Shown one piece after another: positions 27,337-35,592 of a stretch of 64,000 bases of DNA. A program made the translations under genes and the position numbers. How positions within the stretch are numbered: position 1 is the stretch's first letter; the number at the start of each line of letters is the position of its first letter. Source of the DNA: Carnobacterium sp. 17-4 (GTDB taxonomy: Bacteria > Bacillota > Bacilli > Lactobacillales > Carnobacteriaceae). The stretch is taken from NCBI RefSeq assembly GCF_000195575.1, contig NC_015391.1, positions 1,972,363-2,036,362 of the forward strand. The letters run 5' to 3'. The notes under the pieces are model-generated. The model searched no databases, was not told the DNA's origin, and saw nothing but the letters and a program-made list of their open reading frames with translations.

Positions 27337-28674
27337 TTATTTTACCAAAGCTAAAGCACCCATTGGATCCCATGGTTCTAATGCAATAACAGGCTGTTCT
27401 AACGCTTTCAACCATTTTTCAGGAATGTATTTTTTATCTACTGCAATTTGATAGTTAAATTCCTCAAACCATTTGTCACTCATGGAATATATTCCCTTTT
27501 TACCTGATTTGTCTCCCCAACTGTTTTCAACTTTCCATGTTAGAGGCTGACCTTGTTCGTCCAAATCTACTCCCACAAATACCATTGCATGAGTCAATAA
27601 GCTATCGCCATAATCTAAGCGCTGCGCTTTTGTTAATCCGTTACCCTCACCTAGTGTCAATTCATAATTGTAACTATGTTCATCCATAATCCCACTATCT
27701 CTTACCAACATTTTGCCCACATCGCAGCCAAACCAGACTGGCTGAGCGTCTTTAATTGAAGCAACAGCGGCTTCTTTTAAAACTTGAATAGGGACATTGA
27801 TGTATTGGATCGGTTTTGCTTCTTTAACGGTTCCTAAATACTTAACAGTATAAGCTCTTCCAAAAGGTTTATCTTCAGTTGGTGCATTTAACAAGCTGAC
27901 TAAACTTGTTAAATCCCAACCGACATATTCTTTAAAAAAGTCTTGTGGAGTGAGTTCATTGATACGGCAGTATTCACCCTCTTTGTTTCGATAAGTGTAA
28001 GTAAATGACTCAGGAACTTCACCCAATGCCTTGACTAACACAGTATAAATGAAATACAGCATCGTTTCTTTATTCTCTGTTAATTCGTTTAATGAAGATC
28101 CAGCTTGATAAGCTTCACGTAATTGACAAGCAAATTCTCTGAGTTTAGAGGTTAGTACTGAGTTTAATTTTCTTGTATTAGAAGAATGAAACGTTTCTGG
28201 CATAACAGATTTAGGAACCGCGCCGTATTTTTCTAGCAGTCCCGAAAACATATCCCATTGTCCACCATCTTGAACTGGATCCATCAATAGATGAGAAACA
28301 ATTCTAGAATTTTGCGGTTCGTCTAGTGTTTCTAAAATGCTGTCTAAGAAATAATTGGCTTTTTCAAGTTTATCCCAAAACAACGTATAATTTTGTGAGA
28401 ACTCAAAACTATCCATATTTAATTTCTCCATCGTATCTACACGAGCAGTATTTAAAGCTGCAAACATCCAACATCGGCCACTGGATTGTTGATTTGTTAT
28501 TGCACCACGTTTGGTTTCGTTTGAGAACTCAAAAGGATGCCTTCTTAAAACATTATTATCTAAAGAAGCATCATCAATACCAACTTTTGCTATGGCGCCT
28601 TTAATCACCTGATTTGTATTGTTTGCATCAAACCGTACTTTAAACTCTGTTAACAATTCGTTATTGATTCCCAT
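27337..28674 (-). CDS. pepC: Aminopeptidase C (bleomycin hydrolase family)
   Basis: A C1B cysteine aminopeptidase of 445 residues that trims peptides in the cytoplasm as a hexamer. The catalytic cysteine is C68 (SSGRCWMF), the histidine H362 (LTHAMVF) and the asparagine lies in VENSWGD. I start at the ATG at 28674, seven bases after AGGGGG; an ATG two codons earlier is only one base from it. The C-terminus (DPMGALALVK) is complete, as needed for the self-processing C-terminal arm known in this family. It is monocistronic. Confidence 0.95.
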   Translation of the reverse strand: MGINNELLTEFKVRFDANNTNQVIKGAIAKVGIDDASLDNNVLRRHPFEFSNETKRGAITNQQSSGRCWMFAALNTARVDTMEKLNMDSFEFSQNYTLFWDKLEKANYFLDSILETLDEPQNSRIVSHLLMDPVQDGGQWDMFSGLLEKYGAVPKSVMPETFHSSNTRKLNSVLTSKLREFACQLREAYQAGSSLNELTENKETMLYFIYTVLVKALGEVPESFTYTYRNKEGEYCRINELTPQDFFKEYVGWDLTSLVSLLNAPTEDKPFGRAYTVKYLGTVKEAKPIQYINVPIQVLKEAAVASIKDAQPVWFGCDVGKMLVRDSGIMDEHSYNYELTLGEGNGLTKAQRLDYGDSLLTHAMVFVGVDLDEQGQPLTWKVENSWGDKSGKKGIYSMSDKWFEEFNYQIAVDKKYIPEKWLKALEQPVIALEPWDPMGALALVK

Positions 28675-28771
28675 CTTCATTCCCCCTAATTTATTACTTA
28701 AAAGGATACTCTTCTTTGGTTTATCTAGCAAGTTGATTCATTTATTCCTACTTTTCTGATTAGGAGGGGCT

Positions 28772-28950
28772 CCACTCTTCCATGAAACATCTCTTTATGG
28801 AAGAGTGGAACGGAAAACTACCTTCACTCTTCCATTAGAGGGCTCTTAACGGACAAGTGAAACAAAAAAAGCGTCTCACTTGTCCATCAAATTTAGTTTC
28901 ACGTAAAAGTGAACAAAAAAACCTCACTTTTCCATAGAAAAGCGAGGTTT
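28772..28950. repeat. Hairpin repeat array A (TCACTnnTCCAT half-sites)
   Basis: Seven half-sites alternate in orientation: forward at 28772, 28823, 28876 and 28924, reverse at 28797, 28849 and 28902. The core is TCACTnnTCCAT. The variable pair reads CT, TG or TT, and matching partners carry the complementary pair: GGAAGAGTG with CACTCTTCC, GGACAAGTGA with TCACTTGTCC, AAAAGTGA with TCACTTTT. Some halves can pair with either neighbour (28797-28808 with 28772-28783 or with 28823-28835). A related array lies at 55.40-55.58 kb. I do not recognise the family. Confidence 0.8.
28919..28950 (-). terminator. Terminator of the copYAZ operon
   Basis: On the minus strand AAACCTCgCTTTTC pairs with GAAAAGtGAGGTTT around a four-base loop and runs into TTTTTTT. 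One arm contains the CACTTTTCCAT half-site of the surrounding repeat array. Confidence 0.85.
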
Positions 28951-28981
28951 CATTCTGACAATATTAAACATTACAGGGTCT

Positions 28982-29191
28982 TTAGTTACTACTAGTTATA
29001 GTATAATTTGTTTCGCTTAGTGCTTGGTTAAAAATTGATTCATCAATTTCATTAGAACTTTCGACAATCGCTTGTTTCGTTTCTAAATTAACAACTACAC
29101 GTTCAATGCCTTCAACTGATTGGAATTTTTCAACTACTGTACTTGCACAACCTTCGCATTTCATGCCTTCAATCGTTAATTCTTTTTTCAT
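28982..29191 (-). CDS. copZ: Copper chaperone CopZ
   Basis: A 69-residue heavy-metal-associated domain with the Cu(I) motif GMKCEGC near the N-terminus. CopZ carries Cu(I) to the ATPase and to the CopY repressor. It is the last gene of copY-copA-copZ, 49 bases after copA. GGAG precedes the ATG. In many relatives copZ lies between copY and copA, so the order here is a small variation. Confidence 0.94.
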   Translation of the reverse strand: MKKELTIEGMKCEGCASTVVEKFQSVEGIERVVVNLETKQAIVESSNEIDESIFNQALSETNYTITSSN

Positions 29192-29240
29192 TTCATATCA
29201 CTCCGTTTCAATAATTATAGTTTCACTTTATTTTTTTAGA

Positions 29241-31688
29241 TTAGGGTTTGAATCTCTTTAAACGCAGTGCATTGATCAGTACGGATACTGAACTGAAACT
29301 CATTGCTGCTCCAGCCAACATCGGGTTTAACAATGGTCCTCCAAAAATGTGGAGCAGTCCCATAGCAATAGGAATTCCTAAAACATTGTACCCAAATGCC
29401 CAAAATAGGTTTTCTTTGATATTTTTGATGGTTGCTTTACTCAATTCCACAGCTGTTGGTACATCCATTAAATCACTTCTCATCAGTACAATGTCTGCAG
29501 ATTCCATAGCTACATCTGTACCTGTTCCAATGGCAATACCAATATCAGCTTGTGCTAAAGCAGGAGCATCATTGATACCATCACCTACCATAGCGACTAT
29601 TTTTCCTTCGGCTTGTAATTTTTTTACTTCGTTTGCTTTTTGTTCCGGTAACACTTCACTTAACACACGGTCAATTCCTACTTGTTTGGCAATAGCTTCA
29701 GCAGTCCGTTTATTGTCACCAGTAATCATTGCTACCTCTAATCCCATCTTATGCAATTTTTCAATGGCATTCAAGCTATTCGCTTTTACTGTATCTGCAA
29801 CGGCAATTATTCCTGCCATTTGACCATCTTTAGCAATATACATTGGGGTTTTACCCTCGCTTGCTAACTTATCGGAAATTGACTCTACTGCATCAAGTGA
29901 GATACCGCGGTCGACCATTAATTTTTTATTTCCTAATAAGAGAGATTGATTCTCTATTGTTACTTCAATTCCATGTCCAGGCAAAGCATTGAATGTTTGC
30001 GTTTTAAGAAGAGGCAATTTCTTATTTTCTGCTCCGTGAACAATTGCTTCTCCAAGTGGATGTTCTGAGCCTTTTTCAGCAGAAGCTGCAAGAATCAATA
30101 ACTTCTCTTCAGATAACTCACTAACAGTTACAATATCTGTTACTTCAGGTTTTCCTTCAGTTAGTGTGCCTGTTTTATCAAAAATAATCGTGTCGATTTT
30201 ATGTGTTTTTTCTAGTGCTCCGCCACTTTTAATTAAAACGCCATATTCGGCTCCTTTTCCTGTACCGACCATAATAGCGGTAGGTGTCGCTAATCCTAGC
30301 GCACAAGGGCAGGCAATAACTAATACCGAAATTGCGATTGTCAGAGCAAATACCCCTGATTCTCCAGCTAGATACCAAGCTACTCCTGATAGGATAGCTA
30401 GTATGATAACGATTGGTACAAAATATCCAGAAATAATATCGGCAAGTTTCGCAATAGGAGCTTTTGAACCTTGTGCATCTTCAACCAACTTAATGATTTG
30501 AGATAAGGCTGTATCTTTACCAACTTTTGTAGCTTTGTATTGAATTGTTCCATTTTTATTGATACTTGCTCCAATTATCGCATCGCCAGTTGTTTTTTCA
30601 ACGGGTATACTTTCTCCAGTCAACATAGCTTCATCAACTGACGTCATTCCTTCGACCACTACTCCATCGACGGGCATTTTTTCACCTGGTTTCACGATGA
30701 TTAAATCATTTACTTGTACTTCGTCGACTGCTACTTCTACCTCTTGTCCATTTCGCATCAGCCTAGCTTTTTTTGGAGCAAGACCCATTAGTTTTTTAAT
30801 TGCTTCAGAAGTTTTCCCTTTTGAAAGAGCTTCAAAGTATTTACCAAGCGTGATCAACGTCAAAATAACTGCCGCAGATTCATAATAAAGCTCCATAGCT
30901 AAGCCAACATTTCCCATCCATATGCCTATAGTTGCAGCTAAGCTGTATACAAAGGCCGCACTCGTTCCTAAAGCAACAAGCGAATCCATATTGGGATGAC
31001 CTTTGAATAAAGCTTTGAATCCGACTTTAAAAAATTCTCTTCCAAGAATTACAACTGGTAAAGTCAAAATCAATTGAGTAAAAGAAAAAGTGCCCGCATT
31101 CATCATAGGATCAATCACTTCAGGTAGTGGCATTCCTAACATATGGCCCATTGAAATGTACAATAAAGGGACCGTAAAAATAGCTGAAATCCAAAATCGC
31201 TGCCACATCTCTTTTATGTGTTGTGCTTTTTTTTCACGATCCATGTCTAGTGCATCGGCTGATTCAATTTCTTCATGAGCTTCATAACCAGATTCTTTTA
31301 CGGCATTTGTAATATCCGCTACTCCTAATTGATCTGGATCATATTGGATACTCATTTTTTCAGTAGCTAAATTCACACTCACATTTGCTACTCCTGGTAA
31401 TTTTCCAGTTGCTTTTTCAATCGTTTGAGCACATGATGCACAGGTCATCCCTTCAATGGTAAAGGTTTTCTGTTTTTTATCAGTTACAGCTTTGTATCCT
31501 GATTGATTTACGGCTTCTTGGATATCTTTATCTGTCAGAATCGATTCATCGTATTGAATATGCATTTTTTCAGTAGCCAAATTCACACTGGCTTCTTTGA
31601 CTCCAGGTAATTTCTTAGTCGCTTTTTCAACAGTCTGAGCACATGATGCGCAACTCATCCCTTCAATGGTAAATGATTTCTCAGTCAA
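29241..31688 (-). CDS. copA: Cu(I)-exporting P1B-type ATPase
   Basis: An 815-residue copper pump. Two N-terminal metal-binding domains each carry CASC (C13/C16 and C83/C86). The transmembrane copper site CPC is at 460-462, the phosphorylated aspartate is D504 (DKTGTLTEG), and SEHPLGEAI contains the P1B HP motif. The start is TTG at 31688, nine bases after AAGGAG; no ATG in frame fits. It exports Cu(I) from the cytoplasm and is the middle gene of the operon, 18 bases after copY. Confidence 0.95.
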   Translation of the reverse strand: MTEKSFTIEGMSCASCAQTVEKATKKLPGVKEASVNLATEKMHIQYDESILTDKDIQEAVNQSGYKAVTDKKQKTFTIEGMTCASCAQTIEKATGKLPGVANVSVNLATEKMSIQYDPDQLGVADITNAVKESGYEAHEEIESADALDMDREKKAQHIKEMWQRFWISAIFTVPLLYISMGHMLGMPLPEVIDPMMNAGTFSFTQLILTLPVVILGREFFKVGFKALFKGHPNMDSLVALGTSAAFVYSLAATIGIWMGNVGLAMELYYESAAVILTLITLGKYFEALSKGKTSEAIKKLMGLAPKKARLMRNGQEVEVAVDEVQVNDLIIVKPGEKMPVDGVVVEGMTSVDEAMLTGESIPVEKTTGDAIIGASINKNGTIQYKATKVGKDTALSQIIKLVEDAQGSKAPIAKLADIISGYFVPIVIILAILSGVAWYLAGESGVFALTIAISVLVIACPCALGLATPTAIMVGTGKGAEYGVLIKSGGALEKTHKIDTIIFDKTGTLTEGKPEVTDIVTVSELSEEKLLILAASAEKGSEHPLGEAIVHGAENKKLPLLKTQTFNALPGHGIEVTIENQSLLLGNKKLMVDRGISLDAVESISDKLASEGKTPMYIAKDGQMAGIIAVADTVKANSLNAIEKLHKMGLEVAMITGDNKRTAEAIAKQVGIDRVLSEVLPEQKANEVKKLQAEGKIVAMVGDGINDAPALAQADIGIAIGTGTDVAMESADIVLMRSDLMDVPTAVELSKATIKNIKENLFWAFGYNVLGIPIAMGLLHIFGGPLLNPMLAGAAMSFSSVSVLINALRLKRFKP

Positions 31689-31706
31689 TTCGATTCACTC
31701 CTTTTT

Positions 31707-32153
31707 TTATGAATGGCTATGTTGGCAGTCGCATTGTCCAGGTATACAGTCACATGGAACGCTGTCAACAGCTTCTTCTTTTTTTTGTTGTACGAGTTCT
31801 TCTAGCATCTGAACATCTGCATGACTCAATGTAGCTTCACGGATAAGTTCAGCAATGGTTGTTCCAACTTTTCGATTGCAAATCTGATCAAAAAAATTAG
31901 TTGTCTTACTTTTAAAACTTTCTTCTTCACTAATAATTGGACTATACAAATACTTGTTTCCAATCGCTTCGGTCTTTAAAATTCCTTTTTCAACTAAACG
32001 GCCAATCAATGTTTTTATGGTTGCTTGCTTCCAATTCATCTTTTCTTTTACTATTTCGGTAATTTCTTTACTAGTTACCGTATGATTTGTCCAAACTACT
32101 CGCATGATTTCCCATTCAGCATCAGAGATAGTTGGTTGAATTTTATTCGTCAT
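31707..32153 (-). CDS. copY: Copper-responsive repressor CopY
   Basis: A BlaI/MecI-family repressor of 148 residues with an N-terminal winged helix and a C-terminal CxC...CxC motif (C134, C136, C141, C143) that binds Zn(II) in the repressing state and Cu(I) on release. It is the first gene of the operon and lies directly behind two cop boxes, so it should autoregulate. GAGGAGGAAA precedes the ATG. Confidence 0.95.
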   Translation of the reverse strand: MTNKIQPTISDAEWEIMRVVWTNHTVTSKEITEIVKEKMNWKQATIKTLIGRLVEKGILKTEAIGNKYLYSPIISEEESFKSKTTNFFDQICNRKVGTTIAELIREATLSHADVQMLEELVQQKKEEAVDSVPCDCIPGQCDCQHSHS

Positions 32154-32175
32154 ATCGGGTTTCCTCCTCTTCGAC

Positions 32176-32231
32176 TACACTTGTAATCATTCCCATACAC
32201 TTAGTTTACAACTGTAATCGTTTATTGTCAA
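32176..32231 (-). promoter_or_regulatory. copYAZ promoter with two cop boxes
   Basis: On the minus strand -35 TTGACA (32226-32231) and -10 TAAACT (32203-32208) are 17 bases apart. Two exact cop boxes with the core TACAnnTGTA occur: TACAACTGTA at 32207-32216, overlapping the -10, and TACACTTGTA at 32176-32185, downstream. Their centres are 31 bases apart, about three helical turns, so both dimers would sit on the same face. Confidence 0.92.
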
Positions 32232-32257
32232 CTACTAGAATTAAAATTATATGCATA

Positions 32258-32290
32258 AAAAAAAGAAACTCATCTGAGCTTCTTTTTTAT
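32258..32290 (-). terminator. Terminator of motAB
   Basis: On the minus strand AAAAAAGAAgCTCA pairs with TGAGtTTCTTTTTT directly after the motB stop codon. Confidence 0.82.
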
Positions 32291-33036
32291 TGTGCTACTT
32301 GTTCTGTGTTATTAAATTCACTATTTAATATTAATATATCCACTCTTCTATTTTCAACTCGACCTTCATTTGTTTTGTTATCTGATTTTGGTCGGTATTC
32401 TCCATATCCTACTACCGAAACCCGATTTGGGTTGATTCCTGAATCATTTATAATAATTTGAGCTACATTGCTCGCTCTTAAAACTGAAAGGTCCCAATTA
32501 GATTTATACTTTGGATTTGAGACGGGCACAGAATCTGTATACCCTTCTACACGAATGAAACTATCTTTTAATGCTGGTTGGTTTAATAACTTCCCAATAT
32601 CAACGAACTTATTTTGTTGATCCGCTTTTATCTCTGCATTGCCACTATCAAAAAAAAGTGCATCATTAAAACTTAAAACCAGTCCCCTTTCTTCGATAGA
32701 AGTCGTGACACTATCATTGAGCTCACTAGTATCAATGTAAGCATCAATCGTTTCTTTTACTTCTTCTTGTTGCTCTTCCTCTGTCAGCTCTGTAGAACCC
32801 TTAGAATTTTCCCCGTCACCGGATTTGCTTTCTCCTTCAAGAATCCCAGTTCCGCCTCCACCCATTTCCATACTAAAAACTGAAGCCAGCTCATTGTATT
32901 TTGATTTATCCATTTCACTCATGGAGTACATAATGATAAAAAATATCATTAAAAGAGTAATAAAATCTGCGTAAGATAGCAACCATCTCTCATGGTTTTC
33001 TGGTTCTTCTTCATGCTTCTTATTTCGTCTACTCAT
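32287..33036 (-). CDS. motB: Flagellar motor stator protein MotB
   Basis: A 249-residue stator subunit with one membrane segment bearing the proton-carrying aspartate D24 (SYADFITLLMIFF) and a C-terminal OmpA-like peptidoglycan-binding domain (VEGYTDSVPV to NRRVDIL). The middle linker is rich in E, G and S. It overlaps motA by four bases (ATGA). No other flagellar gene is in the window, so the chemotaxis and flagellum clusters must be elsewhere if the cell swims. Confidence 0.93.
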   Translation of the reverse strand: MSRRNKKHEEEPENHERWLLSYADFITLLMIFFIIMYSMSEMDKSKYNELASVFSMEMGGGGTGILEGESKSGDGENSKGSTELTEEEQQEEVKETIDAYIDTSELNDSVTTSIEERGLVLSFNDALFFDSGNAEIKADQQNKFVDIGKLLNQPALKDSFIRVEGYTDSVPVSNPKYKSNWDLSVLRASNVAQIIINDSGINPNRVSVVGYGEYRPKSDNKTNEGRVENRRVDILILNSEFNNTEQVAQ

Positions 33037-33839
33037 ACTTCAGTAACTGCCTTTCCTTCATGTATACTATTACTATCTACTACGATTTCTGAACCATTAA
33101 GAAAACCGGTTAATTTTTCATTTATTAGATTAGGTCGAACACCTTGTTGGATCATTAAAATAGCTTCTAAAATCAATTCCTTTTCCATTTCTTCTTTTTG
33201 GGCAATTTTTTTCAACCGTGTTCCAATAGGAAGGAAAACTAAGTTCGCACTTGCTAATCCATAAAGAGTAGCTAAAAATGCAGATGATATGCTAGCTCCT
33301 AATTGAGACATATCGGCATCAGCTAAGCCTCCTAATACGTGAACTAGCCCCAGTACTGTTCCTACAATACCCATTGTTGGTGCGGTACCTCCTGCCGAAT
33401 TAAAAATTGCAGCTCCTGTTTTATGTCTTTCTGAAATAGCATCCATTTCTAACTCTAATGTGTCTCGTATCATTTCGTAGGATTCTCCATCTACAACTAA
33501 TTGAATTCCTTTTTTAATAAATGGGTCAACGTCTGAACTATCAGCTGCTTCTGATTCAATGCTTAGTACACCTTCTCTTTTTACTTTAGTTGCTAAAGTA
33601 CTGAAATAAACGATAATTGTCGTCAAATCTTTTGATTTAGCTGTGAAGGACACTTTTATTATTTTCCCAATGTTTTTTACATACTCTAAAGGGAACGCAA
33701 GCAATACACTTCCAAGTGTTCCGCCAAAAACAATTACTGCTGGGGTCCAAGAGATTAGTGCACTTACGTGTCCTCCTTCACCCATAAAACCAATGATCAT
33801 GGAACCAAAACCAATAACTAGTGCAATAAATACGCCCAC
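33033..33839 (-). CDS. motA: Flagellar motor stator protein MotA
   Basis: A 268-residue four-pass stator protein; the cytoplasmic loop lies between the second and third segments and the TMGIVGTVLGLVHVLGGLAD region marks the third. It partners MotB as a proton-driven stator. The start is GTG at 33839, seven bases after GGAGG. First gene of the two-gene operon. Confidence 0.93.
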   Translation of the reverse strand: MGVFIALVIGFGSMIIGFMGEGGHVSALISWTPAVIVFGGTLGSVLLAFPLEYVKNIGKIIKVSFTAKSKDLTTIIVYFSTLATKVKREGVLSIESEAADSSDVDPFIKKGIQLVVDGESYEMIRDTLELEMDAISERHKTGAAIFNSAGGTAPTMGIVGTVLGLVHVLGGLADADMSQLGASISSAFLATLYGLASANLVFLPIGTRLKKIAQKEEMEKELILEAILMIQQGVRPNLINEKLTGFLNGSEIVVDSNSIHEGKAVTEV

Positions 33840-33930
33840 TGTAATTCCTCCAAATTTTTAATACAAATTAATTAATATACCTCTACGTATATTATCGGTT
33901 TTTTTATCACTTTTTTAAGTCTCCTCTAAT

Positions 33931-33975
33931 AAAAAAAATGCGCTCATTCTACTAAACTTAGAATAAGTGCATTTT
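33931..33975 (-). terminator. Terminator of the crt operon
   Basis: AAAAAATGC-ATTCTA and TAGAAT-GCATTTTTT form a long, slightly mismatched stem just after the crtO stop codon, followed by a T-run on the minus strand. Confidence 0.85.
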
Positions 33976-34467
33976 TTATTTTCTTGCGTTCTTGCGATTA
34001 AGTACTCTTTCAAGGCGTGGACGATTGTACCGTTGCAAAAGGATAATTGGCACATTAAATACTAGCGCATAAATGACCATGATCCATCCTACCCATACAG
34101 GATTCCATAAAAAAAATAGAAATGAAGGGAGTATGGAAAGCCAATGGGTAAGTTCAGCTCGTTTTGTTTCAAGTATGAATGTTTCAAGATAATTTTCTTC
34201 TTTTTGCTGTAGATTTTTTTTATAAAATCCTTTTTTTAATATTTGTGTACCGTCAGGAATAATTTTCGCCCATTTTTTTATATCAAAATGTGTCTGCCAA
34301 AATTGTCCTTCATTTTCCCACTTTCTTGCTGGGTAAATAAAGGTTTGCTTTCGAAAATAACTTTCTGGTAAAGACAACGTAAAAAAAGAAATGCTTATTT
34401 GAAAAATTGTCCATGCAATGCTGTCAATAATGATAGTCCATATCATGGGAAGTTCTAAGAGTTGCAC
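33976..34467 (-). CDS. crtO: Glycosyl-4,4'-diaponeurosporenoate acyltransferase
   Basis: A 163-residue membrane protein resembling staphylococcal CrtO (about 165 residues), which esterifies the sugar of the glycosylated C30 carotenoid with a fatty acid. Visible features are two hydrophobic stretches near each end and the ARKWENEGQFWQ segment shared with CrtO. I chose the GTG at 34467, nine bases after GGAGG, giving the family's usual length; the ribosome binding site lies in the end of crtQ. Last gene of the operon. The family is small and function rests on context as well as similarity. Confidence 0.83.
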   Translation of the reverse strand: MQLLELPMIWTIIIDSIAWTIFQISISFFTLSLPESYFRKQTFIYPARKWENEGQFWQTHFDIKKWAKIIPDGTQILKKGFYKKNLQQKEENYLETFILETKRAELTHWLSILPSFLFFLWNPVWVGWIMVIYALVFNVPIILLQRYNRPRLERVLNRKNARK

Positions 34468-34471
34468 TGAC

Positions 34472-35581
34472 CTACACCTCCAATTTCCGTCCACTCCAAG
34501 TAACTCTGTGGAGTACTTTTGTTAAAAAGAGCGACCATACAAATAAACCGATAAAAAACAAAAAGAATAATGGATAACCAAACAAAATCCATAAACTAAA
34601 TTGGCCAAAACGATGAGCAAGCCAATAAAATTGTATGGCATAAGCTATACAAACTAAACTAGCGATAATCCATAGACTAGTATCATTTGCCAGCAAAGCT
34701 ACTATTAAAGAACCCATTGTAAAAAATGCTCCACTGATCCAAAGTGAAATCAGACCTGTAACTATGGGATGAGTAGACTGAGCAGCCGTGCCAAAACTTT
34801 TTGTCCATCCTTCGACCAACTGCTTGATTCCTTCAGGGTACATTTGAAACTGGATTAATCCGCGTCCTCCATAACAGCGAACTGGAAAATTATTTTCCCT
34901 GAATTTCTCACCTAGAGCAAGATCATCCATTATAGCTCCTTTGATAGCTTTATGTCCTCCAACAATAAAATACTCTTCTTTATCACATAAAATACAAGGT
35001 CCAAATGAACCTGCCGTCTCAATTTGAGTACCTAGCGGGGTAAATACATTCATACCGGCCATTAAAATAATATTAAATACAGCAGATAAATTTTCATACA
35101 ATTTTGTTATCTTATGAAAGGGTTGGAATGAGAGAATTCCAGTTGAATCGACAGATTGATACGTCGCTAACAACTGCTCCAAGCTAGTTTTATCTTCAAA
35201 GAACGTATCTGCATCTAAGAACAACAACCAATCACCTTTTGCTTCCTTTGCCCCACTCCAACAAGCAGCGGATTTCCCTGTCCATTCATCACTTTTTTTC
35301 TTTTTAATAACTTTAACACCCTGCTGTTGAGCAACAGCAATAGTCCTATCAGAAGACTCATCGTCTACAACAATGACTTCTACCGGTTTGTATGACTGAT
35401 TATTTAAAGATGCCAACAGCACAGGTAAACGAGTTTCTTCATTTCTCGCAGGGATAATAATCGAAACTTTCTTTTTTACGTTATTATTATCAGCATCTTT
35501 AACAACCAAAGGAATTTTCCAAAGCATCAAAAAGCCACTGATTACTGAAATAAGGCTTAATAATATAATTATGAACAGCAT
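34472..35581 (-). CDS. crtQ: 4,4'-diaponeurosporenoate glycosyltransferase
   Basis: A GT2-family glycosyltransferase of 369 residues with an N-terminal membrane segment, VDDESSDRT and DADTFF (the metal-binding DxD) and C-terminal membrane segments, as in staphylococcal CrtQ. It adds glucose to the carotenoid acid. Two adjacent ATG codons follow AGGAGG at four and seven bases; I chose the second (35581), though 35584 is equally possible. It starts 11 bases after the aldH stop. Confidence 0.87.
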   Translation of the reverse strand: MLFIIILLSLISVISGFLMLWKIPLVVKDADNNNVKKKVSIIIPARNEETRLPVLLASLNNQSYKPVEVIVVDDESSDRTIAVAQQQGVKVIKKKKSDEWTGKSAACWSGAKEAKGDWLLFLDADTFFEDKTSLEQLLATYQSVDSTGILSFQPFHKITKLYENLSAVFNIILMAGMNVFTPLGTQIETAGSFGPCILCDKEEYFIVGGHKAIKGAIMDDLALGEKFRENNFPVRCYGGRGLIQFQMYPEGIKQLVEGWTKSFGTAAQSTHPIVTGLISLWISGAFFTMGSLIVALLANDTSLWIIASLVCIAYAIQFYWLAHRFGQFSLWILFGYPLFFLFFIGLFVWSLFLTKVLHRVTWSGRKLEV

Positions 35582-35592
35582 CATTGCTCCTC

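Larger units (their letters stand above)
28675..28981. other. Intergenic region between pepC and copZ, filled by a hairpin repeat array
   Basis: No gene is seen. Nearest pepC lies its upstream sequence with AGGGGG. Most of the rest is the hairpin array at 28772-28950, whose last unit merges with the copZ terminator. No clear pepC promoter could be chosen inside the repeats. Confidence 0.6.

Noticed and set aside
28326..28604. Open frame on the plus strand inside pepC.
   Set aside because: It is antisense to a well-supported gene, has no ribosome binding site and no recognisable domain.
29248..30885. Several long plus-strand frames across copA.
   Set aside because: They are antisense shadows of a conserved gene with strong codon bias; none has a recognisable product.
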